This document shows, piece by piece, positions 49,664-59,151 of a stretch of DNA of 64,000 nt (its first letter is position 1; every line of letters starts with the position of its first letter). This DNA comes from Gottschalkia acidurici 9a (GTDB lineage: Bacteria > Bacillota > Clostridia > Tissierellales > Gottschalkiaceae): positions 989,115 through 1,053,114 of the forward strand of contig NC_018664.1 in NCBI RefSeq assembly GCF_000299355.1, written 5' to 3'. The notes beneath the pieces were generated by a model. It had not been told where the DNA came from and did no database searches. It saw only the letters and a list, made by a program, of their open reading frames with translations. The position numbers and the translations under genes are program-made.

Positions 49664-51041
49664 AGTATTAGTTTTATTAAGTGGTTTGTTTATAAGTTTA
49701 ATAGTATATTTAAGTTACTTTCAGCTAGTGAAAGCAGAAAAAGTACAGGAACATTCATACAATAAAAGAAAATGGCTAGGTGAAGAAAAGATAGTAAGAG
49801 GAACAATATCAGATAGAAATGATACAGTGTTAGCATATAGTCAGAAAGAGGGAGATACTCAAGTAAGACATTATAACTATGGTTCGTTGTATGGACATGT
49901 AATTGGATATAGTTATAGAGAATATGGAAAAGCTGGATTAGAGTCTACTTATAATGAAGAATTACTTGACTTAAGAGATACAAATCCAATAGAAGAATTA
50001 AAAGACATTATAAAAAGTGGTAAAGAAAAGCACGGAAACAATTTAGTCTTAACTATAGATAATAGACTACAAAAAAAAGCATATGATTTATTAGGTGGAA
50101 AAAAAGGTTCTATAGTTCTTATGAATCCTAAGACTGGAGAAATCTATGCTATGGCAAGTAATCCAGTATTTAATCCATCTAGTTTAAGAGAAGATTGGAA
50201 AAACATTGTAGAAAGTGAAGATGGATATCTTCTAAATAGATCAACTATGGGACTGTATGCCCCAGGATCTATATTTAAAGTTATAACTGCAACAGCAGCT
50301 TTAGAGAATCCAGGAATAAACACAAACTATGACTGTAAAGGATCTGTTAAAATAAATGGATATACGCTGAACGACTATGATAAGACAGCTCATGGTAGAC
50401 TAGATTTAGAAGGTGCTTTAGTAAAATCATGTAATGTTGCGTTTGGACAGATGGGAGTTCAGTTAGGAAAAGAAAAACTAAGAGAAGTATCTGAAAAATA
50501 TATGTTAAATAAAGAAATACCATTTGATCTAAAAGTGTCTAACTCAGTATTTTCAAAAAAGAGAATGGATGATACAGAATTGGGTGTGACAGCAATAGGA
50601 CAAGGGAAAACATTAGTTACACCTCTAAATATGGCTATGGTTGCATCAGCAATAGCTAATAATGGAGAAATGGTTAAACCTATTTTAGTAAAGCAAGTTG
50701 AATCACCAGAAGGAAAAATATTAACAGAAAACTATACAAAAACACTTTCAACAGTTACTACACCTGAAGTATCTCAACAATTAAAAGATATGATGGTTAA
50801 GGTAGTAAGTAGTGGTACTGGTAAAAATGCTAGTATAAGAAATGTGAAAGTTGCAGGTAAGACTGGTACAGCTGAAAATGAAACAGATAAATCACATGCA
50901 TGGTTTATAGGATTTGCTCCAGCAGATGATCCCGAGTTAGCTATTTCAGTTGTATTGGAGAATAGTGGCAGTACTGGAGGAAGTGCAGCAGCACCTATAG
51001 CTAGAGATCTCTTCATAGAAGCACTAAATACATTAAAATAG
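49635..51041 (+). CDS. Class B penicillin-binding protein (transpeptidase)
   Basis: 468 residues: one N-terminal transmembrane segment, a short pedestal, and a transpeptidase domain with SxxK APGSIFKV (Ser212, Lys215), SxN as SCN (265-267) and KTG as AGKTGTAE (409-411). It cross-links peptidoglycan with the SEDS polymerase encoded upstream. At ~470 residues it is a compact class B enzyme of the PbpA type found beside FtsW/FHA genes. ATG 49635 is chosen, 6 bases after AGGAGG (49623-49628); the ATG at 49629 abuts that site. It overlaps the end of the SEDS gene, so translation is coupled. Confidence 0.92.
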   Translation: MNIESKRIIRVLVLLSGLFISLIVYLSYFQLVKAEKVQEHSYNKRKWLGEEKIVRGTISDRNDTVLAYSQKEGDTQVRHYNYGSLYGHVIGYSYREYGKAGLESTYNEELLDLRDTNPIEELKDIIKSGKEKHGNNLVLTIDNRLQKKAYDLLGGKKGSIVLMNPKTGEIYAMASNPVFNPSSLREDWKNIVESEDGYLLNRSTMGLYAPGSIFKVITATAALENPGINTNYDCKGSVKINGYTLNDYDKTAHGRLDLEGALVKSCNVAFGQMGVQLGKEKLREVSEKYMLNKEIPFDLKVSNSVFSKKRMDDTELGVTAIGQGKTLVTPLNMAMVASAIANNGEMVKPILVKQVESPEGKILTENYTKTLSTVTTPEVSQQLKDMMVKVVSSGTGKNASIRNVKVAGKTGTAENETDKSHAWFIGFAPADDPELAISVVLENSGSTGGSAAAPIARDLFIEALNTLK

Positions 51042-51062
51042 AATAAATTATAATAGTATTTA

Positions 51063-51120
51063 AAAAAGGTTATCTTGAAGGCTGATATTATCATCAGTTT
51101 TTAACAGATAACCTTTTTAT
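51063..51120 (+). terminator. Terminator after the PBP gene
   Basis: Stem aaaaggttatct/agataacctttt with inner secondary hairpin, followed by a T run. Confidence 0.8.
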
Positions 51121-51195
51121 TTTTAAAATTTAAAAATTAGTAGCAAAAAAGAAATTTAATAATATATTAGTATTATCCAGTTGATAGGGGGTGTT

Positions 51196-51642
51196 ATGTT
51201 GTCTTTTTCAGATAGGGAGTTATTTGCTAGAGTTATACAATGTGAAGCTGGAGGAGAAGGAGAAACTGGGATGAAGGCAGTAGCAACTGTAATAATGAAC
51301 AGGGTACATGTACCAGATGGAGAATATCAAAGGGTTAACCAGGGGAGCTTAAGAAGAGTAATTACTCAAGAAGGACAATTTGACTGTGTTAGAACTACCA
51401 TACGAGGAGTAGCTAACCCACAAACTATTTGGGCAATGCGTCCAACTGATTTACACTATCAGATAGCAGATTGGGCATTAGCTGGAAATAAGTTATGGAA
51501 TATAGGAAGATGTTTATGGTATATGAATCCTTTTGTACCTACATGCCCACCAGTATTTCCGTATAATGGAAGTGGTCAGTTTAACTCAAGGATAATACAA
51601 CATTGTTTTTATGATCCAACAGAACTATATAGTAGTACTTAA
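51196..51642 (+). CDS. CwlJ/SleB-family spore cortex-lytic or cell-wall hydrolase
   Basis: About 148 residues. The Hydrolase_2 domain starts FSDRELFARVIQCEAGGEGETGMKAVATVIMNRV, with the catalytic Glu in QCEAGGEGE, and ends NPFVPTCPPVFPYNGSGQFNSRIIQHCFYDP. With no signal peptide or peptidoglycan-binding domain it matches CwlJ rather than SleB; CwlJ-type enzymes sit in the spore coat and lyse cortex during germination. The ATG at 51196 follows AGGGGG. It is directly followed by a GerQ-like gene, just as cwlJ and gerQ are neighbours in Bacillus. Confidence 0.88.
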   Translation: MLSFSDRELFARVIQCEAGGEGETGMKAVATVIMNRVHVPDGEYQRVNQGSLRRVITQEGQFDCVRTTIRGVANPQTIWAMRPTDLHYQIADWALAGNKLWNIGRCLWYMNPFVPTCPPVFPYNGSGQFNSRIIQHCFYDPTELYSST

Positions 51643-51673
51643 AGAAAGCCAAAAATAAGGAGGTAAAAATTAA

Positions 51674-52129
51674 ATGAATTTTGAAGATTTTTATATTGAG
51701 CCATTATATTATGATTTTGAAGGGATGATGCAACCAACGGTACCAATGCCGCCATCTATGCCGATGCCACCACCGTCATCGCCATCAAGACCATATAGAC
51801 CTGGTAGACCTGTTGAGCCTTTTCAACCACCTATGCAGCCTTTTCAGCCACCTATGCAACCTTTTCAACCACCTATGCAGCCTGTTCAACCAATTGAGCC
51901 AGAAGAACCACCGGTTGTAAGGAGTAGGGACTATATACAGGGGTACTTAAGATCTATCATAGGTAGATACGTAAAAGTAGAGTTTATTCTGGGAACTAAT
52001 ATGCTTATGGATAGAGAAGGAACGTTACTAGAGGTAGGCATAGATCACATAGTATTAAGAGAACCAGAGACAGATGATCATGTAGTCGCAGACTTATATT
52101 CAATAAAGTTTGTAAGAGTATTCTATTAA
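51674..52129 (+). CDS. gerQ: GerQ-like spore coat protein with Pro-rich repeat
   Basis: 151 residues. The N-terminal half is Pro/Met/Gln-rich with a tandem heptad FQPPMQP repeated three times (51818-51880); the C-terminal ~65 residues (YIQGYLRSIIGRYVKVEFILG...HIVLREPETDDHVVADLYSIKFVRVFY) match the GerQ domain. In Bacillus, GerQ is a coat protein cross-linked by transglutaminase and needed for CwlJ localisation. Adjacency to the CwlJ-like gene supports the assignment. AGGAGG precedes the ATG. Confidence 0.8.
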   Translation: MNFEDFYIEPLYYDFEGMMQPTVPMPPSMPMPPPSSPSRPYRPGRPVEPFQPPMQPFQPPMQPFQPPMQPVQPIEPEEPPVVRSRDYIQGYLRSIIGRYVKVEFILGTNMLMDREGTLLEVGIDHIVLREPETDDHVVADLYSIKFVRVFY

Positions 52130-52160
52130 AATAAGAACAATTTCATAAATTATTATTACT

Positions 52161-52208
52161 ATAGATATAGAGTAAATGTTTAAAATACATACTCTATATC
52201 TATTTTTA
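52161..52208 (+). terminator. Terminator of cwlJ-gerQ operon
   Basis: Stem atagatatagagta/tactctatatctat followed by TTTTTATT. Confidence 0.85.
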
Positions 52209-52300
52209 TTGAAGTTAAAGTAAAATTTAATTACCTCATAGTGTTATAATTATGAACTATAGGATAAAATATATATAGCAAACAAAAGGAGATGATATTA

Positions 52301-54106
52301 TTGTCAGAAAATAATAATTTAGTTAAAGAAAGAAAAGATATAAATGAAGAATATAAATGGAACTTAAAATCGCTATATGAGAGTGATGAAAAGTGGGAAG
52401 AAGATATAAAAAAACTAAAGGAAATGTCTAAAGAAATAGCTTTATTTAAAGGAAAAATAGGGGATAGTTCAGAAAGCTTATTAAAAACTTTAAACTTGAA
52501 AGATGAAATAAGCAGAATAATAGAAAATTTATATACTTACGCTAAAATGAGATTAGATGAGAATACTACTGATAGTAAATATCAGACTTTAAGTGACAGA
52601 GCGTCTAGTACTTCAGTTGAAATTGAAGAGAGTGTGTCTTTTATAGTTCCAGAGATATTATTAATAGAAGAACAAAAGCTTAAGCAGTATATAAAAAATG
52701 AAAGTGACTTAAAAATATACGAACACTATATAAATGAGATACTAAGACAAAGGGAACATATACTATCACAAGAGCAAGAATCTATAATAGCACAAATGGG
52801 AGAGTTATCAAGTGCGCCTGAAAGCATATACTCAATGCTTAATAATGCTGATATGAAGTTTCCAGCTATAAAGAATGAGGATGGTGTAGAAATAGAGATA
52901 ACTCATGGAAATTTCATACCATTAATGGAGAATAAAAATAGAAAAGTAAGAGAAGAAGCTTTTAAAGGTCTTTATGGAGCATATAATAGTTTTAGAAACA
53001 CATTTGCAACTTCTTTAAATAGTGAAGTGAAAAAGAATATATTTCATGCCAAAGTTAGAAACTATGATTCAGCGCTAGAAAGTTCTTTAGATGAAAATAA
53101 TATAAATACATCAGTTTATGATAATCTAATAGATGTAGTAAATGAAAATCTTAATCTCATGCATAAATACGTAAGTATAAGAAAAAGGCTACTGGAAATA
53201 GATGAATTACATATGTATGATTTATATACTCCAATTATAAAAGAGGTAGATATGAAGATACCTTATGAGGAAGCAAAAGAGATAGTATTAAAGGGATTGA
53301 CTCCACTAGGAAAAGATTATACAGATATAGTTAACACTGGATTCAATTCAAGATGGATAGACGTATATGAGAATAGAGGAAAGCGAAGCGGAGCATACTC
53401 TTGGGGTACTTACGACTCAGATCCTTTTATACTATTAAATTATCATGATACATTAGACAATGTATTTACGCTTGCTCATGAAATGGGACATTCAATGCAT
53501 AGTTACTACTCTAAAACTAATCAACCTCATATATATGGTGGATATAGTATATTCTTAGCAGAAATAGCCTCTACAACTAATGAAGCTTTGCTAATAGACT
53601 ATATGCTTAAAAATACAACTAAAAAAGAAGAGAAACTTTTCTTATTAAACCATTACTTAGAACAGTTTAGAGGAACTATTTTCAGACAAACTATGTTTGC
53701 AGAATTTGAAAGAGACATACATAGAGAAGTTGAAAATGGAGGGGCTTTAACAGCAGACAATTTAAGTGAAATGTATAAGGAACTAAATAAAAAGTACTAT
53801 GGAAAAGATATTATAGTAGATGATGAAATAGATGTAGAGTGGGCAAGAATACCACACTTCTATTACAATTTTTATGTGTTTCAATATGCAACAGGGTTTT
53901 CTGCTGCAATAGACTTCTCTCAAAAGATATTAGAAGAAGGAGAGAGTGCAGTCGATAAATATAAAGGATTCTTAAAAAGCGGAAGTTCAGAATATGCTAT
54001 AGAAACTCTTAAAAAAGCGGGAGTAGATATGACTACCAAGGAACCAGTAGAAAGAGCTTTAAAACTATTTGGAGAACTTATAGAGGAGATGGAAAGCTTA
54101 ATATAA
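52301..54106 (+). CDS. pepF: Oligoendopeptidase F (M3 family)
   Basis: 601 residues. The M3 zinc motif is LAHEMGHSMHS (HEMGH at 393-397), with the downstream EIASTTNEALLIDYML supplying the third ligand Glu. The N-terminal region has the PepF helical domain (YKWNLKSLYESDEKWEEDI). It cleaves short peptides in the cytoplasm. The TTG at 52301 is chosen, 9 bases after AAAGGAG (52285-52291), because the ATG at 52292 abuts that site. It is monocistronic; a terminator hairpin follows. Confidence 0.95.
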   Translation: MSENNNLVKERKDINEEYKWNLKSLYESDEKWEEDIKKLKEMSKEIALFKGKIGDSSESLLKTLNLKDEISRIIENLYTYAKMRLDENTTDSKYQTLSDRASSTSVEIEESVSFIVPEILLIEEQKLKQYIKNESDLKIYEHYINEILRQREHILSQEQESIIAQMGELSSAPESIYSMLNNADMKFPAIKNEDGVEIEITHGNFIPLMENKNRKVREEAFKGLYGAYNSFRNTFATSLNSEVKKNIFHAKVRNYDSALESSLDENNINTSVYDNLIDVVNENLNLMHKYVSIRKRLLEIDELHMYDLYTPIIKEVDMKIPYEEAKEIVLKGLTPLGKDYTDIVNTGFNSRWIDVYENRGKRSGAYSWGTYDSDPFILLNYHDTLDNVFTLAHEMGHSMHSYYSKTNQPHIYGGYSIFLAEIASTTNEALLIDYMLKNTTKKEEKLFLLNHYLEQFRGTIFRQTMFAEFERDIHREVENGGALTADNLSEMYKELNKKYYGKDIIVDDEIDVEWARIPHFYYNFYVFQYATGFSAAIDFSQKILEEGESAVDKYKGFLKSGSSEYAIETLKKAGVDMTTKEPVERALKLFGELIEEMESLI

Positions 54107-54131
54107 GATAAAATTTTATATTAATTAAATA

Positions 54132-54171
54132 TAAAGGTTGAACATAGTAAGAAAATTATGTTCAACCTTTA
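54132..54171. terminator. Bidirectional terminator
   Basis: Stem taaaggttgaacata/tatgttcaaccttta between convergent pepF and NAD kinase genes; the T run is weak. Confidence 0.7.
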
Positions 54172-54231
54172 CTTGTATTATGAGTATAAGTTTATAATAT
54201 ATATAATTTCAGTGTGAAAATAAAATTAATA

Positions 54232-55047
54232 TTATAAGAATTTGTCTCTTACATTAGCCCAAAAATTCTTTTTATTTAAAGTAAGTCTTTTTAAAGTCTT
54301 TTCAGAAAAGCTAAAGCTTATTTCAGATATATTATCATATGTAAATTGTTTTCCATCTACTATGATGAGAACAGAGTTTTCATCTCTATATTCAGGGCTA
54401 AATACTATGGGCGTATCTTTAGGTATTATTAAGCTATTATTTAAACATCTATAGGACTTAGAGTTTATAGGGGCTATTGGAGTAAGTTGAAGTACATTTA
54501 AAGAAGGACTTATAACACTTCCACCGCAAGAGTAATTATAAGCTGTACTACCAATAGGGGTAGATATTATAACACCATCTCCACTGACTTTTTCAAAATG
54601 CTCGTTATCAATATAAATATTTAGATGTATGACTCTAGACTCTATTGCTTTTATAACAATCTCATTAATACCATTTAGTGTTATGCAAGCATCTCTAGTA
54701 CAAATATCAGCTTGTATGAGTGAAATTTCTTCTATATTGTATTCTTCAGCACAAAACTTATCCACGAATTTATCTAAGTTATCAGGAGAAATCTCTTGAA
54801 AAAATCCTAAGTGTCCAGTATTCACACCTATGAAAGGTATATCTGGAAAGTGGTACCTATGAACTGTTCTTAGAAAAGCTCCATCTCCTCCTATACATAT
54901 GTTCAATATAGCATCAGGATTGAATCCCTCATATATTTCATAATCTTTACGAGAAAGTTTATCATGTAAAGACTTAAATGCTTTGGTTGAAGGCATGTCA
55001 TTATTATGTATAATGTTTATTATTCTTTTTTTATTTGTCTCTTCCAA
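54232..55047 (-). CDS. nadK: NAD kinase
   Basis: 271 residues. It phosphorylates NAD to NADP. Motifs are GGDGAFLR (53-60), the catalytic Asp being in GGDG, then FIGVNTGHLGFFQEI and SGDGVIISTPIGSTAYNYSCGG. The TTG at 55047 is preferred; AGGGGGG lies 8 bases upstream. An in-frame TTG further upstream would place this ribosome binding site inside the gene. The G6 site also matches the loop of the small RNA candidate at 33075-33203. Confidence 0.93.
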   Translation of the reverse strand: MEETNKKRIINIIHNNDMPSTKAFKSLHDKLSRKDYEIYEGFNPDAILNICIGGDGAFLRTVHRYHFPDIPFIGVNTGHLGFFQEISPDNLDKFVDKFCAEEYNIEEISLIQADICTRDACITLNGINEIVIKAIESRVIHLNIYIDNEHFEKVSGDGVIISTPIGSTAYNYSCGGSVISPSLNVLQLTPIAPINSKSYRCLNNSLIIPKDTPIVFSPEYRDENSVLIIVDGKQFTYDNISEISFSFSEKTLKRLTLNKKNFWANVRDKFL

Positions 55048-55268
55048 TTTGAAATCCCCCCTAAGATCTTTAAACAAACAAGAAATAATATAATATTATT
55101 ATATACTAAATTGAGGAACAATAATACTAGTCCATAAGGTTAAAACTAGTTTAAATAGGATATTAGTTTAATAGTAGTTAATATTTAGAATTTGTTAAGA
55201 GTTGAGTATCTAGAGTATAATTTTAATTACATGGTTAAAATATAATTTAACTTTAGGAGGAAAGAACT

Positions 55269-55652
55269 ATGAACTATTCAAAAGAATTTTCAGAAGACTC
55301 ACTATTTCAAAAAATAATAAAAACAACTAAAAAAGCTGGTATTTCTGTAATATATGCAGTACTATTACTATTCTATACTTTACAAAAATCTTCTACACCT
55401 AAGAAAGCTAAAGCAACAATAATGGGAGCTTTAGGATACTTTATTTCACCAATAGATGCAATAATAGATATAACTCCAGTAGCTGGATACACAGATGACT
55501 TAGGAGTATTAATAGCAGCGATTATAACAGTAGCTATGTATATAGATGATGAAGTAAAACAAAAAGCAAGAACAAAACTAAATGATTGGTTTGGCAATTA
55601 TGATGAGAACTTATTAAAAGATATAGATTCCAAAGTGAATAAAAGTGAATAA
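55269..55652 (+). CDS. YkvA-like DUF1232 membrane protein
   Basis: 127 residues with two hydrophobic segments. The DUF1232 signature ALGYFISPIDAIIDITPVAGYTDDLGVLIAAI is at about 55-87. The function of the family is unknown. ATG follows TAGGAGG. A single-gene unit with its own terminator. Confidence 0.85.
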   Translation: MNYSKEFSEDSLFQKIIKTTKKAGISVIYAVLLLFYTLQKSSTPKKAKATIMGALGYFISPIDAIIDITPVAGYTDDLGVLIAAIITVAMYIDDEVKQKARTKLNDWFGNYDENLLKDIDSKVNKSE

Positions 55653-55666
55653 AATAATTTGAATAT

Positions 55667-55706
55667 ATACATAGCTTCCATTGTGATGGAAGCTATGTAA
55701 TTTTTT
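55667..55706 (+). terminator. Terminator after DUF1232 gene
   Basis: Stem acatagcttcca/tggaagctatgt followed by aattttttt. Confidence 0.88.
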
Positions 55707-55992
55707 AAAAGAAATAAAGGATAAAGCATTAAATATGAAGAATATACTGAGTTGGGTATAAATGCAAATATATTTTCTATTATTGTGCTCATAAATCTAA
55801 GAAAATTCTAGCTAAGGGAGGAGTACTATAGAATAAACTACATAAAAAATATCTATACATGCTACGATGAAAATATAATGTTGATGAAGTAACATAGAAG
55901 TAAGAAAAAAATAAAAAACAAAACAATACTAGAATATATTGATAGCATTTTATACTAAAAATTTAGAAAAATACGATTGGGGGAATCTTTAT

Positions 55993-56673
55993 ATGAAAAA
56001 GATATTATCAGTTATACTTATGTTATTAGTAATAGGCTCTAGCGTTTCATTTGCTCAAAGCGATAAAATTACAATAGTTATAGATGGAAACACTATAAAC
56101 ACAGATGTAAATCCTGTAGTAATTGATGGAAGAACACTTGTTCCGATAAGAGTAGTTAGTGAAAATCTTGGAGCTAAAGTTGAATGGAATGCTGAAACAA
56201 AAGAAGTAAAATTAGACTTTACTGAACTAGGTGCTAGCGTAAAAATGAAAATAGATAGTAAAGAGTATGATGTAAACGGAGAAGTAGGAACAATGGAAGT
56301 TGCGCCTAAAATGATAGATGGAAGAACAATGGTGCCTATAAGATTTATAAGTGAGGAATTAGGATTTTTAGTTGAATGGGATGGTAATACTAAAACAGTA
56401 AATATATCTTCAGAATATGAAATACCTGAGGAAGTAGAGAAAGCAGCTTTAGTACTAGAAAGTGCAATATCAGAAAATTACTCAGAAGAAGCAATTATGA
56501 TTTTCGAAGAGGCAGAAGAAATAGAGGGAAAAACATATTACTTATTTGGTATTTACGAAAATGATTCACAAGAAGCAGGTATCTTAAGCTTATATTACGT
56601 ATCTGAGAATTTAGATGAAATCTATGAATGGGATTCAGAGGGAGAGACTTTAATAGAAGTACCTTTAAAGTAA
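55993..56673 (+). CDS. Secreted protein with copper amine oxidase N-terminal-type domain
   Basis: 226 residues with a signal peptide (MKKILSVILMLLVIGSSVSFAQS). Two copies of the Cu-amine-oxidase-N (SH3-like, stalk) motif are visible: VVIDGRTLVPIRVVSENLGAKVEWN and KMIDGRTMVPIRFISEELGFLVEWD, common in clostridial surface proteins. The C-terminal ~70 residues are acidic, and no enzyme domain is present. The ATG at 55993 is preferred over a longer upstream frame because GGGGG (55979-55983) and the signal peptide directly match it. Role unknown; probably envelope-associated. Confidence 0.85.
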   Translation: MKKILSVILMLLVIGSSVSFAQSDKITIVIDGNTINTDVNPVVIDGRTLVPIRVVSENLGAKVEWNAETKEVKLDFTELGASVKMKIDSKEYDVNGEVGTMEVAPKMIDGRTMVPIRFISEELGFLVEWDGNTKTVNISSEYEIPEEVEKAALVLESAISENYSEEAIMIFEEAEEIEGKTYYLFGIYENDSQEAGILSLYYVSENLDEIYEWDSEGETLIEVPLK

Positions 56674-56696
56674 AAAATCTTAAAAATAAATATTAT

Positions 56697-56738
56697 AAAA
56701 AATCTCTATAGAAAATAATTCTATGGGGATTTTTTTAT
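56697..56738 (+). terminator. Terminator
   Basis: Stem aaaaaatctctatagaa/ttctatggggattttttt with loop aataa. Confidence 0.85.
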
Positions 56739-56809
56739 TTGTAATATGTTAAAATAAATGATGGTGAAAATAAATATATAATTGCATAACTATAGAGGAG
56801 AATAAAATA

Positions 56810-57724
56810 ATGAATTATTTTCAAGAGACAGAAAGTATAATATCTTTTAAGGCAAATATAGATGATTTAAAAGTAGAAGAGATTTTAAAAAAGGAATTTG
56901 ATATATCAAGTAGGCTTTTTACAAAACTAGTGAGAAACAAGTCAGTATTTTTGAACGGTGAAAAGGTTAATAGAAATCAAAAAGCTAAAAAAGGAGATAT
57001 AATAACGATAATAATACCAGATGAGGAAGATATAAATATACCAGATCCAGATATACCAATAGATATAATATATGAAGATCTGGATTTAGTTATTATAAAT
57101 AAGGAGCCTAATATAGTAGTTCATCCAACTAAAGGACATCCATATGGAACTATATTAAATGGAATGGCATATTATTTTAAAGAAAAAAATATAAAGAAAA
57201 AAGTCAGATTTGTAAATAGATTAGATATGAATACATCAGGAGTTCTAGTTATTGCTAAAAATTCATTTGGTCATCAGCAAATGTCTAAACAATTTCAAGA
57301 AGATACAGTTGAAAAAAGATACATGGCTCTAGTAGATGGCATAGTGGAAAAAGATGAAGATACAATAGATTTACCTATAGAAAGAGAAGGTGAAGATTCA
57401 ATAAAAAGAATTGTAAGAGAGGACGGTAAAAGATGTATAACTAGATATAAAGTAGTAGAAAGATATAAAAATACTACTCTTTTAGATGTAAAGATAGAAA
57501 CTGGAAGAACTCATCAAATAAGAGTCCACTTAAGTCATATAGGTCATGCTATAGTAGGAGACTCACTTTATAACACTGAAAGTAATCTTATAGATAGACA
57601 AGCACTACATTCTTATTATTTGAAGTTTAAAGTACCTAGAAATGGGGAACATAAAGAAGTAAAGGCTGGTCTACCAAAAGATATGAAAAATGTTATAAAT
57701 ATAGCAAGAGAAAAAGAGATATAA
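56810..57724 (+). CDS. RluA-family 23S/tRNA pseudouridine synthase
   Basis: 304 residues: an N-terminal S4 RNA-binding domain (about 15-70) and a catalytic domain with HPTKGHPYGTILNGM and RFVNRLDMNTSGVLV, where Asp139 is the nucleophile of the RLD motif. GRTHQIRVHLSHIGHAIVGDSLY is also typical. It isomerises specific uridines in rRNA and/or tRNA; the target is not predictable from sequence. The start is an ATG at 56810 preceded by GAGGAG. Confidence 0.93.
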   Translation: MNYFQETESIISFKANIDDLKVEEILKKEFDISSRLFTKLVRNKSVFLNGEKVNRNQKAKKGDIITIIIPDEEDINIPDPDIPIDIIYEDLDLVIINKEPNIVVHPTKGHPYGTILNGMAYYFKEKNIKKKVRFVNRLDMNTSGVLVIAKNSFGHQQMSKQFQEDTVEKRYMALVDGIVEKDEDTIDLPIEREGEDSIKRIVREDGKRCITRYKVVERYKNTTLLDVKIETGRTHQIRVHLSHIGHAIVGDSLYNTESNLIDRQALHSYYLKFKVPRNGEHKEVKAGLPKDMKNVINIAREKEI

Positions 57725-57807
57725 AAAAGTTACAGTTAACATACTTTTAGTAGATTAGTTTATAATAATAGAGATATAAAAATAAACTAAGTAAGGAGTG
57801 ATACTGT

Positions 57808-58074
57808 ATGCTTAACGATATAAGAGAAACAAGAAGTAGAGATAAAGATGGCTTATATCAATTGACGCTAGAAGTATCTGAAAGAGATTTTTTTGGTTTA
57901 TATGATGAAGTTGATAAAGATTCAGCTCTTGACTTATTGAAACAATATCTAGTTTATCGTCAAGACGACGGAAGACCAAGTGATATAGAAATCGATCATA
58001 ATAAAAATAACAGTATTATAGTTATAAAGACAAAACTACACTACTTAGGAAATGATCATACTGAACAACCTTAG
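57808..58074 (+). CDS. Small conserved-looking protein of unknown function
   Basis: 88 residues, acidic and mixed alpha/beta, with no signal peptide or membrane segment. AAGGAGTG precedes ATG 57808, and a strong terminator follows, so it is very likely a real gene. I do not recognise the family. Confidence 0.65.
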   Translation: MLNDIRETRSRDKDGLYQLTLEVSERDFFGLYDEVDKDSALDLLKQYLVYRQDDGRPSDIEIDHNKNNSIIVIKTKLHYLGNDHTEQP

Positions 58075-58096
58075 TCTAAAAAGTAATTAATGAAAT

Positions 58097-58145
58097 AAAA
58101 GATCACTCTATTTTTTCAGTTTAAAAATAGAGTGATCTTTTATTT
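58097..58145 (+). terminator. Terminator
   Basis: Stem aaaagatcactctattttt/aaaaatagagtgatctttt. Confidence 0.9.
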
Positions 58146-58195
58146 GTAAGTCATATAAAGAATAGCTATATAGATTATTATGTAAAATATTCTGC

Positions 58196-58837
58196 CTAAT
58201 CTTCATCATCATCATTGTTAGATTTATTTTCTGAGGATGCACTAGCTAATGTTTGAAAAACCTTCATCATATCCTTAACTTTACTAGCAGACTCTTCATT
58301 TTGTCCTAGCAATGGCATAACCATATTCATCATATTTTCCATCTTATCTTCTGGCTTCTCAGATTGATTACTCAATGAAGACATAATACCTACCATACCT
58401 TTATATTTATCAAAATTTGCTACTAAATCTACAAGTGGCCTTATATTTTTGATTTTATCATCAGGTATATCATCTTTTAATGTTAGCAATATACGATTAA
58501 ATCTTTCTTTAGATGAAACATTTTGAGCAGTTATTACTGAATTACTAGGTTGATTACTAGATAAGAACTCAGCTAATTCGGCTACTTTATTCATTTTATC
58601 GAAATTAAAAACAAGAGAGTTAACTTTTTCTACATAAGGCTCCGGAAGATATGGACCTATTTTTCTTAGAGTATCTACAGAATGATTTATATCATCTATA
58701 GTTAAAGATTTTGAGATCTCATTTACGAAATTACTAATAGAAGCACCTATATTAGCTCTTCGATCTCCTGGGGGTTTTGCAACAGTAGAACCTAAAAGTA
58801 ATAAAGGAATAAAAACTAAAAAATTATTATTTTTCAT
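58196..58837 (-). CDS. Helical protein with N-terminal hydrophobic segment, unknown
   Basis: 213 residues. The N-terminus (MKNNNFLVFIPLLLLGSTVA) looks like an anchor or signal; the rest is helical with two similar blocks, YVEKVNSLVFNFDKMNKVAELAEFL and NIRPLVDLVANFDKYKGMVGIM, suggesting an internal duplication, then an acidic tail NNDDDED. AGGAGGTG precedes the start at a rather long distance (13 bases). It is divergent from the small helical protein at 59152. I do not recognise a family. Confidence 0.65.
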   Translation of the reverse strand: MKNNNFLVFIPLLLLGSTVAKPPGDRRANIGASISNFVNEISKSLTIDDINHSVDTLRKIGPYLPEPYVEKVNSLVFNFDKMNKVAELAEFLSSNQPSNSVITAQNVSSKERFNRILLTLKDDIPDDKIKNIRPLVDLVANFDKYKGMVGIMSSLSNQSEKPEDKMENMMNMVMPLLGQNEESASKVKDMMKVFQTLASASSENKSNNDDDED

Positions 58838-59136
58838 TAGACTCGCTTACACCTCCTGAAACAAAATATATAATATACTATGAAACTCAAAGACATAATG
58901 TTACTTTAAATTTAGTTAAATATATTATTAAAGGAATTTATACTATATATAGTATTAAAGATGGAGGCGAATATATTACTAATAGTGAAAAATCAATGAA
59001 AAGTAAAAATATTAGTTTGTTTATTCCAAGGAGAACATTATTATGAAAAAAGCATCCTATTATCTATTATAATTTAGTAGGTAAATAAAGTAATATATGA
59101 CTTAATTGAAACATAAGTATCTAATATTCTATCAAT
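58838..59136 (+). other. Divergent intergenic region
   Basis: About 300 AT-rich bases between the two unknown genes, with a short palindrome (tactatatatagta, about 58942-58955) but no convincing gene. Confidence 0.4.
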
Positions 59137-59151
59137 AAGGGAGTGGTATAT

